A stretch of DNA of 44,496 nt from Clostridia bacterium (lineage in GTDB: Bacteria > Bacillota > Clostridia > Christensenellales > UBA1242), in contig JAFSVR010000006.1 of the NCBI GenBank assembly GCA_017444895.1, forward strand, positions 1 to 44,496, written 5' to 3'. Numbering within the stretch: position 1 is the first letter of the stretch; every line of letters begins with the position of its first letter. The notes below the pieces were generated by a model. The model worked only from the letters and a program-made list of their open reading frames with translations. It was not told where the DNA came from and did not search any database. This document shows positions 18,056-26,345 of the stretch, piece by piece. A program made the translations under genes and the position numbers.

Positions 18056-20188
18056 ATGACCATTAACGATTTCATAAAAATAGTTAACGAAAATTATGGT
18101 GAGCAGGGTGAAAAAATTATAAACGCCCTTGATCTTGCCATTGAAAACAATACAAATGAAAAAGATATAAATGGTGAACCATTTATCAATCATATTATCA
18201 AAACGGCGAACATGTTAATTTCATATAATCTTGATGCAGAAACTATTATATGCTGTTTGCTTCATGATGCCGTTTCGCGTGGCGACCTTAACATTAAAGA
18301 AGTTAAGTCCTTTTTTGGTGATGAAGTTGAAGCCCTGGTTAAGGGGTGCAATAAAATCAGCCACATTAAATATAAAAGAGACGGTGCCCAAGACGTTGAA
18401 CTTGAAAATTTTAGGCAAATGTTTATCGCCCTTGGAAAAGACCTTAGGGTTATATTGATTATCATCTGCAATAGGTATCAAACGCTTGAAGTTTTGGAGT
18501 CTTTGCCAGTTGAAAAACAAAAAGAACTTGCCAGAGAAACAATGGATATTTATGTACCTCTTATCGAGCGCTTGGGAATTGGAAAGATTAAATCTCACAT
18601 GGAGGATATCTGCTTTAAGGTTCTTTGTCCAAAAGAATATCAAGAGTTGAAAGATGAATTAGAGCGAAAATTTAAGAAGAAAACGCAGATTATGCAGGAA
18701 GTTAACCAAAAACTTGAAGGAATTTTGGAAAAACTTAAAATCAACGGGACGGTTTCTTCGCGCTTTAAGCATTTTTATAGTGTTTATAAAAAATTGAGTA
18801 AAGGCGGGGTTGATAAAATCTACGATATTATTGCATTGCGAGTTATCGTTGATGATGTTAAAGATTGTTATAGTGTTTTGGGTGAAATCCATGCTCAATA
18901 CAAGCCCGTTCCTGGCAGGTTTAAGGACTACATTGCCAGTCCAAAGCCAAATGGCTATCGCTCGCTGCACACAACGCTACTCACAACTGATGGAGTTCCT
19001 TTTGAGGTTCAAATCAGAACTGAGGAGATGCATAAATTCTGTGAGTATGGAATTGCGGCACATTGGAGATATAAAGAAGGCAACAATAAGCAAAGTGTTC
19101 TTGATGAAAAGATAAATGAATTCAAAAAAATCATTGAGAGTGAGCGGGCAATCAAAGATGATGAAAAATTTGTTGATGCTCTCAAAATGGATCTTGGGAC
19201 TGGAACAATTTGGGTGTTTACGCCAAAGAGAAAGCCAGTTGAACTTCCAGAGCAAGCAACTCCAATCGACTTTGCATATGCAATCCACACAAGCGTTGGG
19301 AACAAGTGTGTTGGAGCGGTTGTCAATGGGAAAATGGTTCCTCTTAGCTATAATCTGCAAACCGGCGATGTTGTTGAGATATTAACCAACCCAGCATCAA
19401 AAGGCCCAAGCCTTGATTGGCTTAATTTTGCACGAAGCAGTTCAACAAGAAACCGAATAAGAAACTATTTCAGACAACAATCGAAAGATGAAAACATTAA
19501 ACTTGGCCGTGAAATTTTGGATCTTGAAGCAAAGAAATGTGGCTATGCCTTAAATGACCTTTTGGGCGATCTTGACATGGAAGAACTTAAAAAGCGTTTC
19601 AACCTTTTATCTGTTGATGACGTTTTCGCCTCTATTGGATATGGTGGAATAACCGCAAAACAGGCTCTTGGAAAGGTTGTTGCTGAGCGCAAAACAAAGG
19701 AAAAACTTGAGCGCAAAATCAGGCAGTCGCAAATAGAATCTGCTAAAAAATTGGACAATTCTAATGGCGTTATTGTTGATGGAATGACGGGGGTTCCTGT
19801 TAGGTTTGGAAAGTGTTGCAACCCAATTGTTGGTGATAAAATTGTTGCCTTTGCAAGCAGGGGAAGAGGAATAACAATTCATAGAGCGGATTGCCCTAAT
19901 GCATGTCTTATTGACAACGCAAAACAGGTTGGTGTTGAATGGGGCCAATCAGGCTCACAATTGTTTAATATCTCACTTACGGTTATTGCAAAAAATGATG
20001 GCATGGCTATTTCAAACATAACTAACGCACTGACCAGCATCAAGGTTAATATTGTTAGCATTGTTAACACCACAACACGTGATGGTGAGGCAAAAATTGA
20101 TCTCGTTGTTCAAGTTAAAGATAGGCAACAAGAAAAGGGCATCAAGGTTAAGCTTAAATCTCTTAGCGACGTTTATGATGTGAAATAA
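18056..20188 (+). CDS. rel: Long RelA/SpoT homologue with intact synthetase and degraded hydrolase site
   Basis: Rel proteins make and destroy (p)ppGpp. Order: HD hydrolase-like domain (about 25-200), synthetase (about 235-345), TGS (about 388-450), helical and zinc-finger region, ACT (about 635-710). The synthetase is complete, with the RFKD loop (288-291) typical of bifunctional Rel, YRSLHTTL and EVQIRT. In the hydrolase domain His46 and His70-Asp71 remain, but HDxxED reads HDAVSRGD (Ser74, Arg75 in place of Glu-Asp) and the usual KLADRLHN reads IICNRYQT (Asn139 for Asp). Hydrolysis is therefore probably lost. AAGGTG precedes the ATG. Coupled to recJ. Confidence 0.92.
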   Translation: MTINDFIKIVNENYGEQGEKIINALDLAIENNTNEKDINGEPFINHIIKTANMLISYNLDAETIICCLLHDAVSRGDLNIKEVKSFFGDEVEALVKGCNKISHIKYKRDGAQDVELENFRQMFIALGKDLRVILIIICNRYQTLEVLESLPVEKQKELARETMDIYVPLIERLGIGKIKSHMEDICFKVLCPKEYQELKDELERKFKKKTQIMQEVNQKLEGILEKLKINGTVSSRFKHFYSVYKKLSKGGVDKIYDIIALRVIVDDVKDCYSVLGEIHAQYKPVPGRFKDYIASPKPNGYRSLHTTLLTTDGVPFEVQIRTEEMHKFCEYGIAAHWRYKEGNNKQSVLDEKINEFKKIIESERAIKDDEKFVDALKMDLGTGTIWVFTPKRKPVELPEQATPIDFAYAIHTSVGNKCVGAVVNGKMVPLSYNLQTGDVVEILTNPASKGPSLDWLNFARSSSTRNRIRNYFRQQSKDENIKLGREILDLEAKKCGYALNDLLGDLDMEELKKRFNLLSVDDVFASIGYGGITAKQALGKVVAERKTKEKLERKIRQSQIESAKKLDNSNGVIVDGMTGVPVRFGKCCNPIVGDKIVAFASRGRGITIHRADCPNACLIDNAKQVGVEWGQSGSQLFNISLTVIAKNDGMAISNITNALTSIKVNIVSIVNTTTRDGEAKIDLVVQVKDRQQEKGIKVKLKSLSDVYDVK

Positions 20189-20211
20189 TATAAATTATTT
20201 CTTAAAAAGGG

Positions 20212-20240
20212 TTTACAAACTCGTTTCATTATGATACAAT
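20212..20240 (+). promoter_or_regulatory. rpsO promoter
   Basis: TTTACA (20212-20217), 17-base spacer, TACAAT (20235-20240). A leader of about 75 bases follows. Confidence 0.8.
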
Positions 20241-20246
20241 ACACTC

Positions 20247-20321
20247 GACCTTAACCTAGGTTTAACGATTCCTTCAACGTTTTGCTTGGGCTAGTGGCGA
20301 ATAAAGAAAGGAGAGAAGGAA
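20247..20321 (+). promoter_or_regulatory. rpsO 5' leader with a dyad
   Basis: The leader holds the perfect 10-base palindrome AACCTAGGTT, inside a nearly symmetric TTAACCTAGGTTTAA at about 20251-20265, and ends in AAAGGAGAG before the ATG. S15 represses its own mRNA through leader structures in several bacteria, so this is a candidate site. No known S15 leader motif is recognised. Confidence 0.35.
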
Positions 20322-20585
20322 ATGACAAAAGAGCGTAAACAGGAAATTATTAGAGAATATGCTCGCACTGAGGGTGACACTGGTTCTCCAGAAGTTCAGA
20401 TTGCACTTCTAACAGACAGAATCAACAACCTAACTGAGCATCTTAAAACTAATAAACAAGATCTACATTCACGCCGTGGTCTTCTTCAATTAGTTGGAAC
20501 AAGAAAAAGACTTCTTGCATACTACAAGAAAACTAATCTTGAAGGCTATCGTGAACTCATTGCTAAACTTGGAATAAGAAAATAG
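20322..20585 (+). CDS. rpsO: 30S ribosomal protein S15
   Basis: An 87-residue primary 16S rRNA-binding protein. The signature [20 protein letters not shown] and [20 protein letters not shown] are unmistakable and the length is standard. AAAGGAGAG fixes the start. A promoter precedes it and a terminator with eight Ts follows, with pnp next, the near-universal rpsO-pnp order. Confidence 0.98.
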   Translation: MTKERKQEIIREYARTEGDTGSPEVQIALLTDRINNLTEHLKTNKQDLHSRRGLLQLVGTRKRLLAYYKKTNLEGYRELIAKLGIRK

Positions 20586-20593
20586 CAAATTAT

Positions 20594-20627
20594 GGGCGAT
20601 TAACCTAAGTTTTTCGCCCTTTTTTTT
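20594..20627 (+). terminator. Intrinsic terminator between rpsO and pnp
   Basis: GGGCGA and TCGCCC pair around a 14-base loop, followed by eight Ts. The loop contains TTAACCTAAGTTT, close to the rpsO leader string TTAACCTAGGTTT. Confidence 0.85.
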
Positions 20628-20696
20628 AAGTCAAGGTGGCTTAAAAAAGGTATTATGTGTGTGGAAGGAAAAGTATAGGAAAGAAAGGAGAAAAAT

Positions 20697-22781
20697 ATGG
20701 AAGAAAAAAGATACTCGCTGAAAGTTGGAAATGGCGAAATTGAGGTTAGAGTTGGGAAATATGCTGGCCTCGCAAACGGTTCTTGTATCGTTAAAAGTGG
20801 CGAAACAATGGTTATGGTTAATGTAACCATGAGCAAGAAGCCAAGAGATGGGATGGATTTTTTCCCTCTTGGAGTTGATTTTGAAGAAAAAATGTATTCA
20901 GTTGGAAAGTTTCCAGGTGGATATAAGAAACGTGAGGGCAGAGCAAGCGATAAAGGCATATTAACAAGCCGTCTTATTGATAGACCAATCCGCCCATTGT
21001 TCCCAAAGGGATTCTATAACGATGTTGCAGTTGTTGCAACGGCGCTCAGTGTTAACCCAGACAATCCACCAGAAGTTCTGGCAATGATTGGCTCAAGCGT
21101 TGCATTATCTATCAGCGATATCCCTTGGGCAGGCCCAACGGGAAGCGTTGCAGTTGGATATGTTGATGGAAAATATATAATTAACCCAACAACAGCTGAA
21201 AACGAGAAGAGCAGAATGCATTTAACCGTTTCTGGAACAAAAGATGCAATAATGATGGTTGAAGCAGGTGCTCAGGAAGTTAGCGAAAAAGAAATGCTTG
21301 ATGCAATTATGTTTGCACATGAAGAAATCAAGAAGATTGTTGCCTTCATTGAAGACATTGCAAAAGATTGCGGAAAAGAAAAGAAAAACATTGAATATTA
21401 TGCTGTTGGTGATGACGTTATGGCAGACGTTAGGGCATATGCAGATGATATGCTTAACGAGGCCCTTGGAATCACAACAAACAGACTTGTTAGAACCGAA
21501 AAGGTTGATGAGGTTGAAGAAAAGTGCTTAGAGCATTTTGCCGAAAAATATGAAGGCAGAGAGCAAGAAATTAAAGACGCCCTCTACAAGATGAAAAAAG
21601 AAAAAGTTCGTGCTAGCATCATCAACGAAGGCATCCGTCCAGACGGCCGAACCACAACCGAAATTCGTCCAATTTGGTGTGAAGCCGGAATTCTTCCAAG
21701 AGTTCATGGAAGCGGTGTTTTCACTCGCGGACAAACACAGGTTATCAACGCTTTAACCCTTGGAACAATAGGTGATGCTCAAAAACTTGATGGACTTGAT
21801 GAAGTTGAATATAAGAGATATATTCACCAATACAATATGCCTCCATATGCAACTGGTGAAGCAAAACCACTCAAGGCTCCAGGAAGAAGAGAAATTGGCC
21901 ATGGTGCGCTTGCAGAAAGAGCACTCGAACCAGTTATTCCAAGCGAAGACGAGTTCCCATATGCTTTAAGGCTTGTTAGTGAAGTTGTTTCATCAAACGG
22001 AAGCTCATCAATGGCGAGTGTTTGCGCTTCAACGCTTTCACTTATGGATGCCGGCGTTCCAATCAAAGAGCCAGTTGCCGGAATTGCAATGGGGCTTATC
22101 AAAGATGAAGAGAGCAAGAAGGTTGTTGTTCTTAGCGATATTCAAGGCCTTGAAGATTTCCTTGGCGATATGGACTTTAAGGTTGCCGGAACAAAAAATG
22201 GTATAACTGCTATCCAAATGGATATCAAGATCAAAGGAATTGACAAGGCAATTTTAACAACAGCGCTTGAACAGGCAAGAAAGGGCCGTATGGAAATTAT
22301 GGGCAAGATGCTTGCAGTTATTGGCGAGCCAAGAAAAGAACTTTCAAAATATGCTCCAAAGATTATTTCGTTCAACATTGATCCAGAAAGAATTGGCGAA
22401 GTTATTGGAAGCGGTGGAAAGATAATCAACAAGATTATTGATGAAACCGGAGTTAAGATTGATATCACTGATGAGGGCAAGGTTATGATTGCTTCAAGTG
22501 ATCTTGATGCTTGCGAGAAGGCAAAAGAAATCATTAATTCAATTTTGTTTGAGCCAGAAGTTGGTGAAAAATACACTGGAACAGTTGTAAGAATTATGCC
22601 ATTTGGCGCATTCGTTGAAATCACTAACAACATTGACGGAATGATTCACATTTCAAAACTCAGCGAAAAGAGAGTTGAGAAGGTTGAAGACGTTGTTGCA
22701 ATTGGCGATAGGGTTGAAGTTGAAGTTATCAAGATTGATGAGAAAGGACGAATTGACCTTAAGCTTATAAACAAGTTATAA
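20697..22781 (+). CDS. pnp: Polyribonucleotide nucleotidyltransferase (PNPase)
   Basis: A phosphorolytic 3'-5' exoribonuclease of mRNA turnover. Two RNase PH domains are seen: the first with FFPLGVDFEEKMYSVGKFPG and RLIDRPIRPLFPKGF, the second (catalytic) with GIRPDGRTTTEIRPI, SGVFTRGQTQV and SDIQGLEDFLGDMDFKVAGT. KH domain GEVIGSGGKIINKIIDETG and S1 domain EKYTGTVVRIMPFGAFVEI close the 694-residue protein. AAAGGAGAA precedes the ATG. The RNA-decay gene rny lies 10 kb downstream. A clear terminator follows. Confidence 0.97.
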   Translation: MEEKRYSLKVGNGEIEVRVGKYAGLANGSCIVKSGETMVMVNVTMSKKPRDGMDFFPLGVDFEEKMYSVGKFPGGYKKREGRASDKGILTSRLIDRPIRPLFPKGFYNDVAVVATALSVNPDNPPEVLAMIGSSVALSISDIPWAGPTGSVAVGYVDGKYIINPTTAENEKSRMHLTVSGTKDAIMMVEAGAQEVSEKEMLDAIMFAHEEIKKIVAFIEDIAKDCGKEKKNIEYYAVGDDVMADVRAYADDMLNEALGITTNRLVRTEKVDEVEEKCLEHFAEKYEGREQEIKDALYKMKKEKVRASIINEGIRPDGRTTTEIRPIWCEAGILPRVHGSGVFTRGQTQVINALTLGTIGDAQKLDGLDEVEYKRYIHQYNMPPYATGEAKPLKAPGRREIGHGALAERALEPVIPSEDEFPYALRLVSEVVSSNGSSSMASVCASTLSLMDAGVPIKEPVAGIAMGLIKDEESKKVVVLSDIQGLEDFLGDMDFKVAGTKNGITAIQMDIKIKGIDKAILTTALEQARKGRMEIMGKMLAVIGEPRKELSKYAPKIISFNIDPERIGEVIGSGGKIINKIIDETGVKIDITDEGKVMIASSDLDACEKAKEIINSILFEPEVGEKYTGTVVRIMPFGAFVEITNNIDGMIHISKLSEKRVEKVEDVVAIGDRVEVEVIKIDEKGRIDLKLINKL

Positions 22782-22790
22782 AACAATATT

Positions 22791-22818
22791 AAACCCAGCA
22801 TATTTGCTGGGTTTTTTA
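22791..22818 (+). terminator. Intrinsic terminator after pnp
   Basis: AACCCAGCA and TGCTGGGTT form a 9-bp stem around TATT with a T-run. Confidence 0.9.
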
Positions 22819-22839
22819 TTGTAAATTTTTGGGTAGATA

Positions 22840-22867
22840 TTGACAATTCTCCATTTTGCGATATACT
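22840..22867 (+). promoter_or_regulatory. Promoter of the unknown 440-residue gene
   Basis: TTGACA (22840-22845), 16-base spacer, TATACT (22862-22867), followed by AGGGGAG and the start codon. Confidence 0.8.
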
Positions 22868-22887
22868 AGGCATATAGGGGAGAATCT

Positions 22888-24210
22888 ATGGCAGTTTACT
22901 CATACAAAGGAATAGGCGATGAGAATTTTGCTTCACCAACAAAGCATTGCTATCTTGGCATGCTTAATATTCCAGTCCATTATGACAAAAACAAAGAATT
23001 ATTTGCATTTTATGCAGCTATGATACAAAGTGGACATAGCGAATATATGCAACCTGTTGATATAGAAATAACAAATCCAGAACTCAGAGAGTTTTTTGAC
23101 GTTGCTTGTGATGAGAAAGGAAATCGACTTCTTGATTACGCAATTCTCAACAATGATGCAAAGATGGTTAAATATTTAATTGAGGAGTGTGATGTTAATA
23201 TCAATACAATTCCCTGTTCATCGGGTGAAACGACTTTTCAGTCATTTATGCAGAACATCAATTCGAATGACAAAGACTTTAATAAAAAAGTTAAGTTGGC
23301 TGCATATCTAATCAAGAAAGGTATGTTTGCTTTTGATACTGATGCTTATGTTGTTGATGAAGACGACGATTGTGAAGACACTGCACAGGAAACCGTTATT
23401 GGACAAATGATGGACAGCACCATTTCAAATGTCGTTGGTTTAATGGGGGGTTGGATTGAAGAACTAGGCGAATCACAAGCAAAAGATAAACGCCTTTTAG
23501 AGGCAATTAGTGTGTTTGCATTAATGGGGTTTGCGCCAGCAAGCAAAACTAAGGAATCACAAAACTTTATAAAATATAAGTTGGGGCCATTATTCAAGTG
23601 TACAACACAGGGTAGTAAGATGAAAATGAGCCAAACGCTTGCGGCAACAATGTATAATTATGCTTTAGTGCAAAATGACGTTGAAACAGATGTTCTGTGT
23701 GATTGCATTGACGATATTAATGATCTTATATCTGGTGCTCTTGTTAAATCTGTTGAGCGTGATGATGAACTTAGAGATGATGAAGTGACACTTGATGAAC
23801 TAGCTGACGAAGAGCTTGGGATGGATTTTGAAGGCATCAATGAAGATGAATTTAATGAACTCACTCAGCAAGCTATGGATGAAGGCTTTTTAGAAGATTC
23901 ACAAGAAGAAGAGGAGGAAACAGAGCGAGAAAGCCAATATACCTTCTTTGAAATTGTGGAAATCGCAAGGGGCAATAAAAAGTATGATGATGATCCAAAT
24001 ATTATTGCACTGAAAGAAGATAGGGCTGGAATGAAACATTTTTACGATTTGGTTAATGAGGCAATTGATTTTTATAATGAAATTCAGCATCTTGATAGCC
24101 AAATTAAATATTTTTCAATGACAGAGTCTAAGAGATATGATGATAGCGAAGATCGCTTTATTAATTCAGTGTTTGAAGATGATGAACAAAATGAACGGGG
24201 CTTAAAATAG
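22888..24210 (+). CDS. Unknown acidic protein with an ankyrin-like segment
   Basis: A 440-residue soluble protein that I do not recognise. Residues about 72-125 include RLLDYAILNNDAKMVKYLIE, then ECDVNINTI, which has the helix-turn-helix and 'V..L' spacing of an ankyrin repeat; KKVKLAAYLIKKGMF further on may be another degenerate repeat. Residues about 155-165 and 285-345 are strongly acidic (runs of Asp/Glu), and the C-terminus is helical and charged. There is no signal peptide or membrane span. It has its own good promoter, ribosome binding site and terminator, so it is a single-gene unit inserted between pnp and ylxY. Function unknown; a scaffold or adaptor role would be speculation. Confidence 0.8.
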   Translation: MAVYSYKGIGDENFASPTKHCYLGMLNIPVHYDKNKELFAFYAAMIQSGHSEYMQPVDIEITNPELREFFDVACDEKGNRLLDYAILNNDAKMVKYLIEECDVNINTIPCSSGETTFQSFMQNINSNDKDFNKKVKLAAYLIKKGMFAFDTDAYVVDEDDDCEDTAQETVIGQMMDSTISNVVGLMGGWIEELGESQAKDKRLLEAISVFALMGFAPASKTKESQNFIKYKLGPLFKCTTQGSKMKMSQTLAATMYNYALVQNDVETDVLCDCIDDINDLISGALVKSVERDDELRDDEVTLDELADEELGMDFEGINEDEFNELTQQAMDEGFLEDSQEEEEETERESQYTFFEIVEIARGNKKYDDDPNIIALKEDRAGMKHFYDLVNEAIDFYNEIQHLDSQIKYFSMTESKRYDDSEDRFINSVFEDDEQNERGLK

Positions 24211-24222
24211 GCTCCGTTTTTT
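24194..24222 (+). terminator. Intrinsic terminator of the unknown gene
   Basis: ACGGGGC and GCTCCGT pair (one G-U) around a nine-base loop, followed by six Ts. It overlaps the stop codon. Confidence 0.85.
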
Positions 24223-24232
24223 CATATTCGTT

Positions 24233-24967
24233 ATGCTGTATTGCATATCATATAATGTGAGTAAAAAGAGTACGATAATAACGAATATATTGCTTGTTAT
24301 TTGCGTTGGAGGGTGTATGGTGGCGGGAATTGTTTTGCCATCAAAACCAACAACGGTGCTTGCAAGCGCAAATATTGTTAATGGTGTGTATTATTCAGGC
24401 AACACAGAAACAAAAAATGTTTCATTAATGATTAATGTTTATTGGGGAACGGAATTTCTTGATTCAATGCTCAAAACTCTTAAAGATCATAATGTTAAAA
24501 CCACATTTTTTGTTGGTGGCAGTTGGGTTAATGATAACCCAGAAGTTCTTAAAAAAGTGTATGCGCAAGGGCATGAAATTGCAAATCATGGGTTTTATCA
24601 TAAGGATCATGAAAACCTAACAGCGGAACGCAATAGAGAGGAAATTTCTTATAATCATCAAGTTGTTAAAGCAACAATTGGTGTTGATATGAACTTGTTT
24701 GCGCCACCAAGCGGAAGTTATAGCAAAACAACGGTTAAGGTTGCAAACGATTTGGGATATAAAACAATTATGTGGACTCGGGATACAATTGATTGGCGAG
24801 ATCATGATGCAGATTTGATATACTCCCGTGCAACCAGTAAAATGAGCGGTGGGGATTTGATATTGATGCATCCAACCGCACAAACCGCCCAGGCCTTGCC
24901 CAAAATTTTAGATTATATTGAGCAAAACGGGTTCCTTGCTACAACGGTGTCTGAAACATTAAGATAA
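24233..24967 (+). CDS. ylxY: YlxY-like polysaccharide deacetylase homologue, catalytically altered
   Basis: NodB-fold protein with an N-terminal membrane anchor (ITNILLVICVGGCMVAGIVL). Position between pnp and an M16 gene matches Bacillus ylxY. The fold is clear: NVKTTFFVGGSWV, GHEIANHGFYH with the two metal histidines, WTRDTIDW and DLILMHP. The catalytic-base motif (TFDDG, or TFDxxWG in PdaB relatives) reads MINVYWG, with Asn68 for Asp, and the usual R-P-P motif reads FAPPSG. Deacetylase activity is doubtful; binding of cell-wall glycans is possible. The start is uncertain: no ribosome binding site precedes 24233, and a TATAAT at 24251-24256 suggests a later start, GTG 24257 or ATG 24317. 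Confidence 0.8.
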   Translation: MLYCISYNVSKKSTIITNILLVICVGGCMVAGIVLPSKPTTVLASANIVNGVYYSGNTETKNVSLMINVYWGTEFLDSMLKTLKDHNVKTTFFVGGSWVNDNPEVLKKVYAQGHEIANHGFYHKDHENLTAERNREEISYNHQVVKATIGVDMNLFAPPSGSYSKTTVKVANDLGYKTIMWTRDTIDWRDHDADLIYSRATSKMSGGDLILMHPTAQTAQALPKILDYIEQNGFLATTVSETLR

Positions 24968-24992
24968 TATTATAAAATATAAACAAATTTAC

Positions 24993-25029
24993 AAAAAGCC
25001 ACTCAAATATTTTTGAAATGGCTTTTTTT
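24993..25029 (+). terminator. Intrinsic terminator after the ylxY-like gene
   Basis: AAAAAGCCA pairs with TGGCTTTTT, continued inward by CAAA/TTTG, with seven Ts on the 3' side. Confidence 0.8.
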
Positions 25030-25039
25030 ATGTTATAAT
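25013..25039 (+). promoter_or_regulatory. Probable promoter of the M16 gene
   Basis: TTGAAA (25013-25018), 15-base spacer, perfect TATAAT (25034-25039). It overlaps the preceding terminator. The -10 covers the ATG at 25038, so that codon cannot be the start. Confidence 0.6.
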
Positions 25040-25070
25040 GAAGCAAACAAAAGATAATTGGGGGGATTTT

Positions 25071-26327
25071 ATGGCACTGACAACTTTTCCAAATGGATTA
25101 AGATTACAAGTTAACGAAATGCCAGAATTGAACACAGCAACCGTCTGTGTTAATCTTGTTGGAGGATATCAAGGTGAAACGCAACTTCTTAATGGAACTT
25201 GCGCAATGATCGCAGAGTTATTAACCTGTGGAACTCATGACTATCCATCAAATAGTGAGCTCCTTGAAAAGGCAAAAAGCGATGGGCTTGTTGTTAAGAT
25301 TGATGCTCAAACAGAGTTTATTCAAATTGAGGTTAGCTGCCTTAAAAATAAGATTGATAAGGCAATTGAATTCATTTATGATATTCTGTTTAATTCAAAC
25401 TTTGATTATGAAAGTATCGAGCAGATAAGGGCAAAACTTAGGGGAGAGATTGAAATTTCAAAACTTAACCCAGCAAATTATCTCAATCAACTTTCAAATC
25501 AATCTTTGTTTGCAAGAACGGGGCTGGCAAACCTTAAACTTGGGAATGCTAAGTCTATTGGAAGAATAACAAGAGAAAAACTTCTTGAACAACTTCAAAA
25601 ATACCAAAGCCCAAAGAATATTGTTATATCTGTTGGTGGTGCAGTTAATGAAGGAACCGTTGTTGAATTGATTTCAAGAACTTTCTATGAAAGGCTTAAA
25701 AATGAGCCATATCGTCAAATCAAATATGTTTCTCAAATTTATGATTTTGAAGGGTTCATCAATATAAAGAACAGGCCATTTAACCAAAGCAGAATCCAAA
25801 TTTCTTTCCCAGGCCTTTCATTCAAAAATGAAGACCATTATGCGTTGGAAATAATGTGTAAGCCACTTGAAGAACAGATTATGCAAAGTCTTGCTAATGA
25901 AAAATACTATAAACAGGTTAGCGTTGATAGTATTTCATACGCAAATAATGGAAAACTTGTTTTCAGTGTTATTGTTGATGTTGACCACGCAGAAACCTTT
26001 GTTGAAAAATTATTGTTCTGCGTTAAATCGTGTGTTGAGAGTCGTGGCCTCTTGAAAAACAAGTTTAATGCTGAAAAGAGTTCATATATAACAAAATATG
26101 TTCTTGATGCTGAAAAATCTGATGAACTGACTCGCCTTTGCGCAAATGCATTAACAGTTGCAAGGCAAGAGTATTCTTTGGATAATGAATATCGCATTCT
26201 TTCAGACATAACTTACGAAGATGCAATGGATATTTTGGAAGAAATCGTTGATTATAGAAAAATTAACATTGCATATCTTGGAAGGCCAATTGGATTTGAT
26301 TTCTTGAAAAAATTTATTACTGACTAG
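25071..26327 (+). CDS. M16-family peptidase homologue without the zinc motif
   Basis: The fold is that of M16 (insulinase/processing-peptidase) halves: TTFPNGLRLQVNEMPELNTATVCVNLVGG at the start, then the domain repeat with RPFNQSRIQISFPGL midway. Active members carry HxxEH in a 'G.(A/S)HFLEHM.F.GT' context; here the same place reads GTCAMIAELLTCGT, with Ala45, Ala48 and Glu49, so the zinc site is absent. It may be an inactive partner subunit, as in YmfF/YmfH-type pairs, but no active partner is in the window. ATG 25071 follows GGGGGG and is chosen because the promoter -10 covers the upstream ATG. Position after ylxY matches Bacillus mlpA. Confidence 0.85.
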   Translation: MALTTFPNGLRLQVNEMPELNTATVCVNLVGGYQGETQLLNGTCAMIAELLTCGTHDYPSNSELLEKAKSDGLVVKIDAQTEFIQIEVSCLKNKIDKAIEFIYDILFNSNFDYESIEQIRAKLRGEIEISKLNPANYLNQLSNQSLFARTGLANLKLGNAKSIGRITREKLLEQLQKYQSPKNIVISVGGAVNEGTVVELISRTFYERLKNEPYRQIKYVSQIYDFEGFINIKNRPFNQSRIQISFPGLSFKNEDHYALEIMCKPLEEQIMQSLANEKYYKQVSVDSISYANNGKLVFSVIVDVDHAETFVEKLLFCVKSCVESRGLLKNKFNAEKSSYITKYVLDAEKSDELTRLCANALTVARQEYSLDNEYRILSDITYEDAMDILEEIVDYRKINIAYLGRPIGFDFLKKFITD

Positions 26328-26345
26328 TTTTTGGGGTGAACATCT

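Noticed and set aside
25038..25070. ATG 25038 as start of the M16 gene
   Set aside because: The codon overlaps a perfect TATAAT promoter element; ATG 25071 has a G-rich ribosome binding site.
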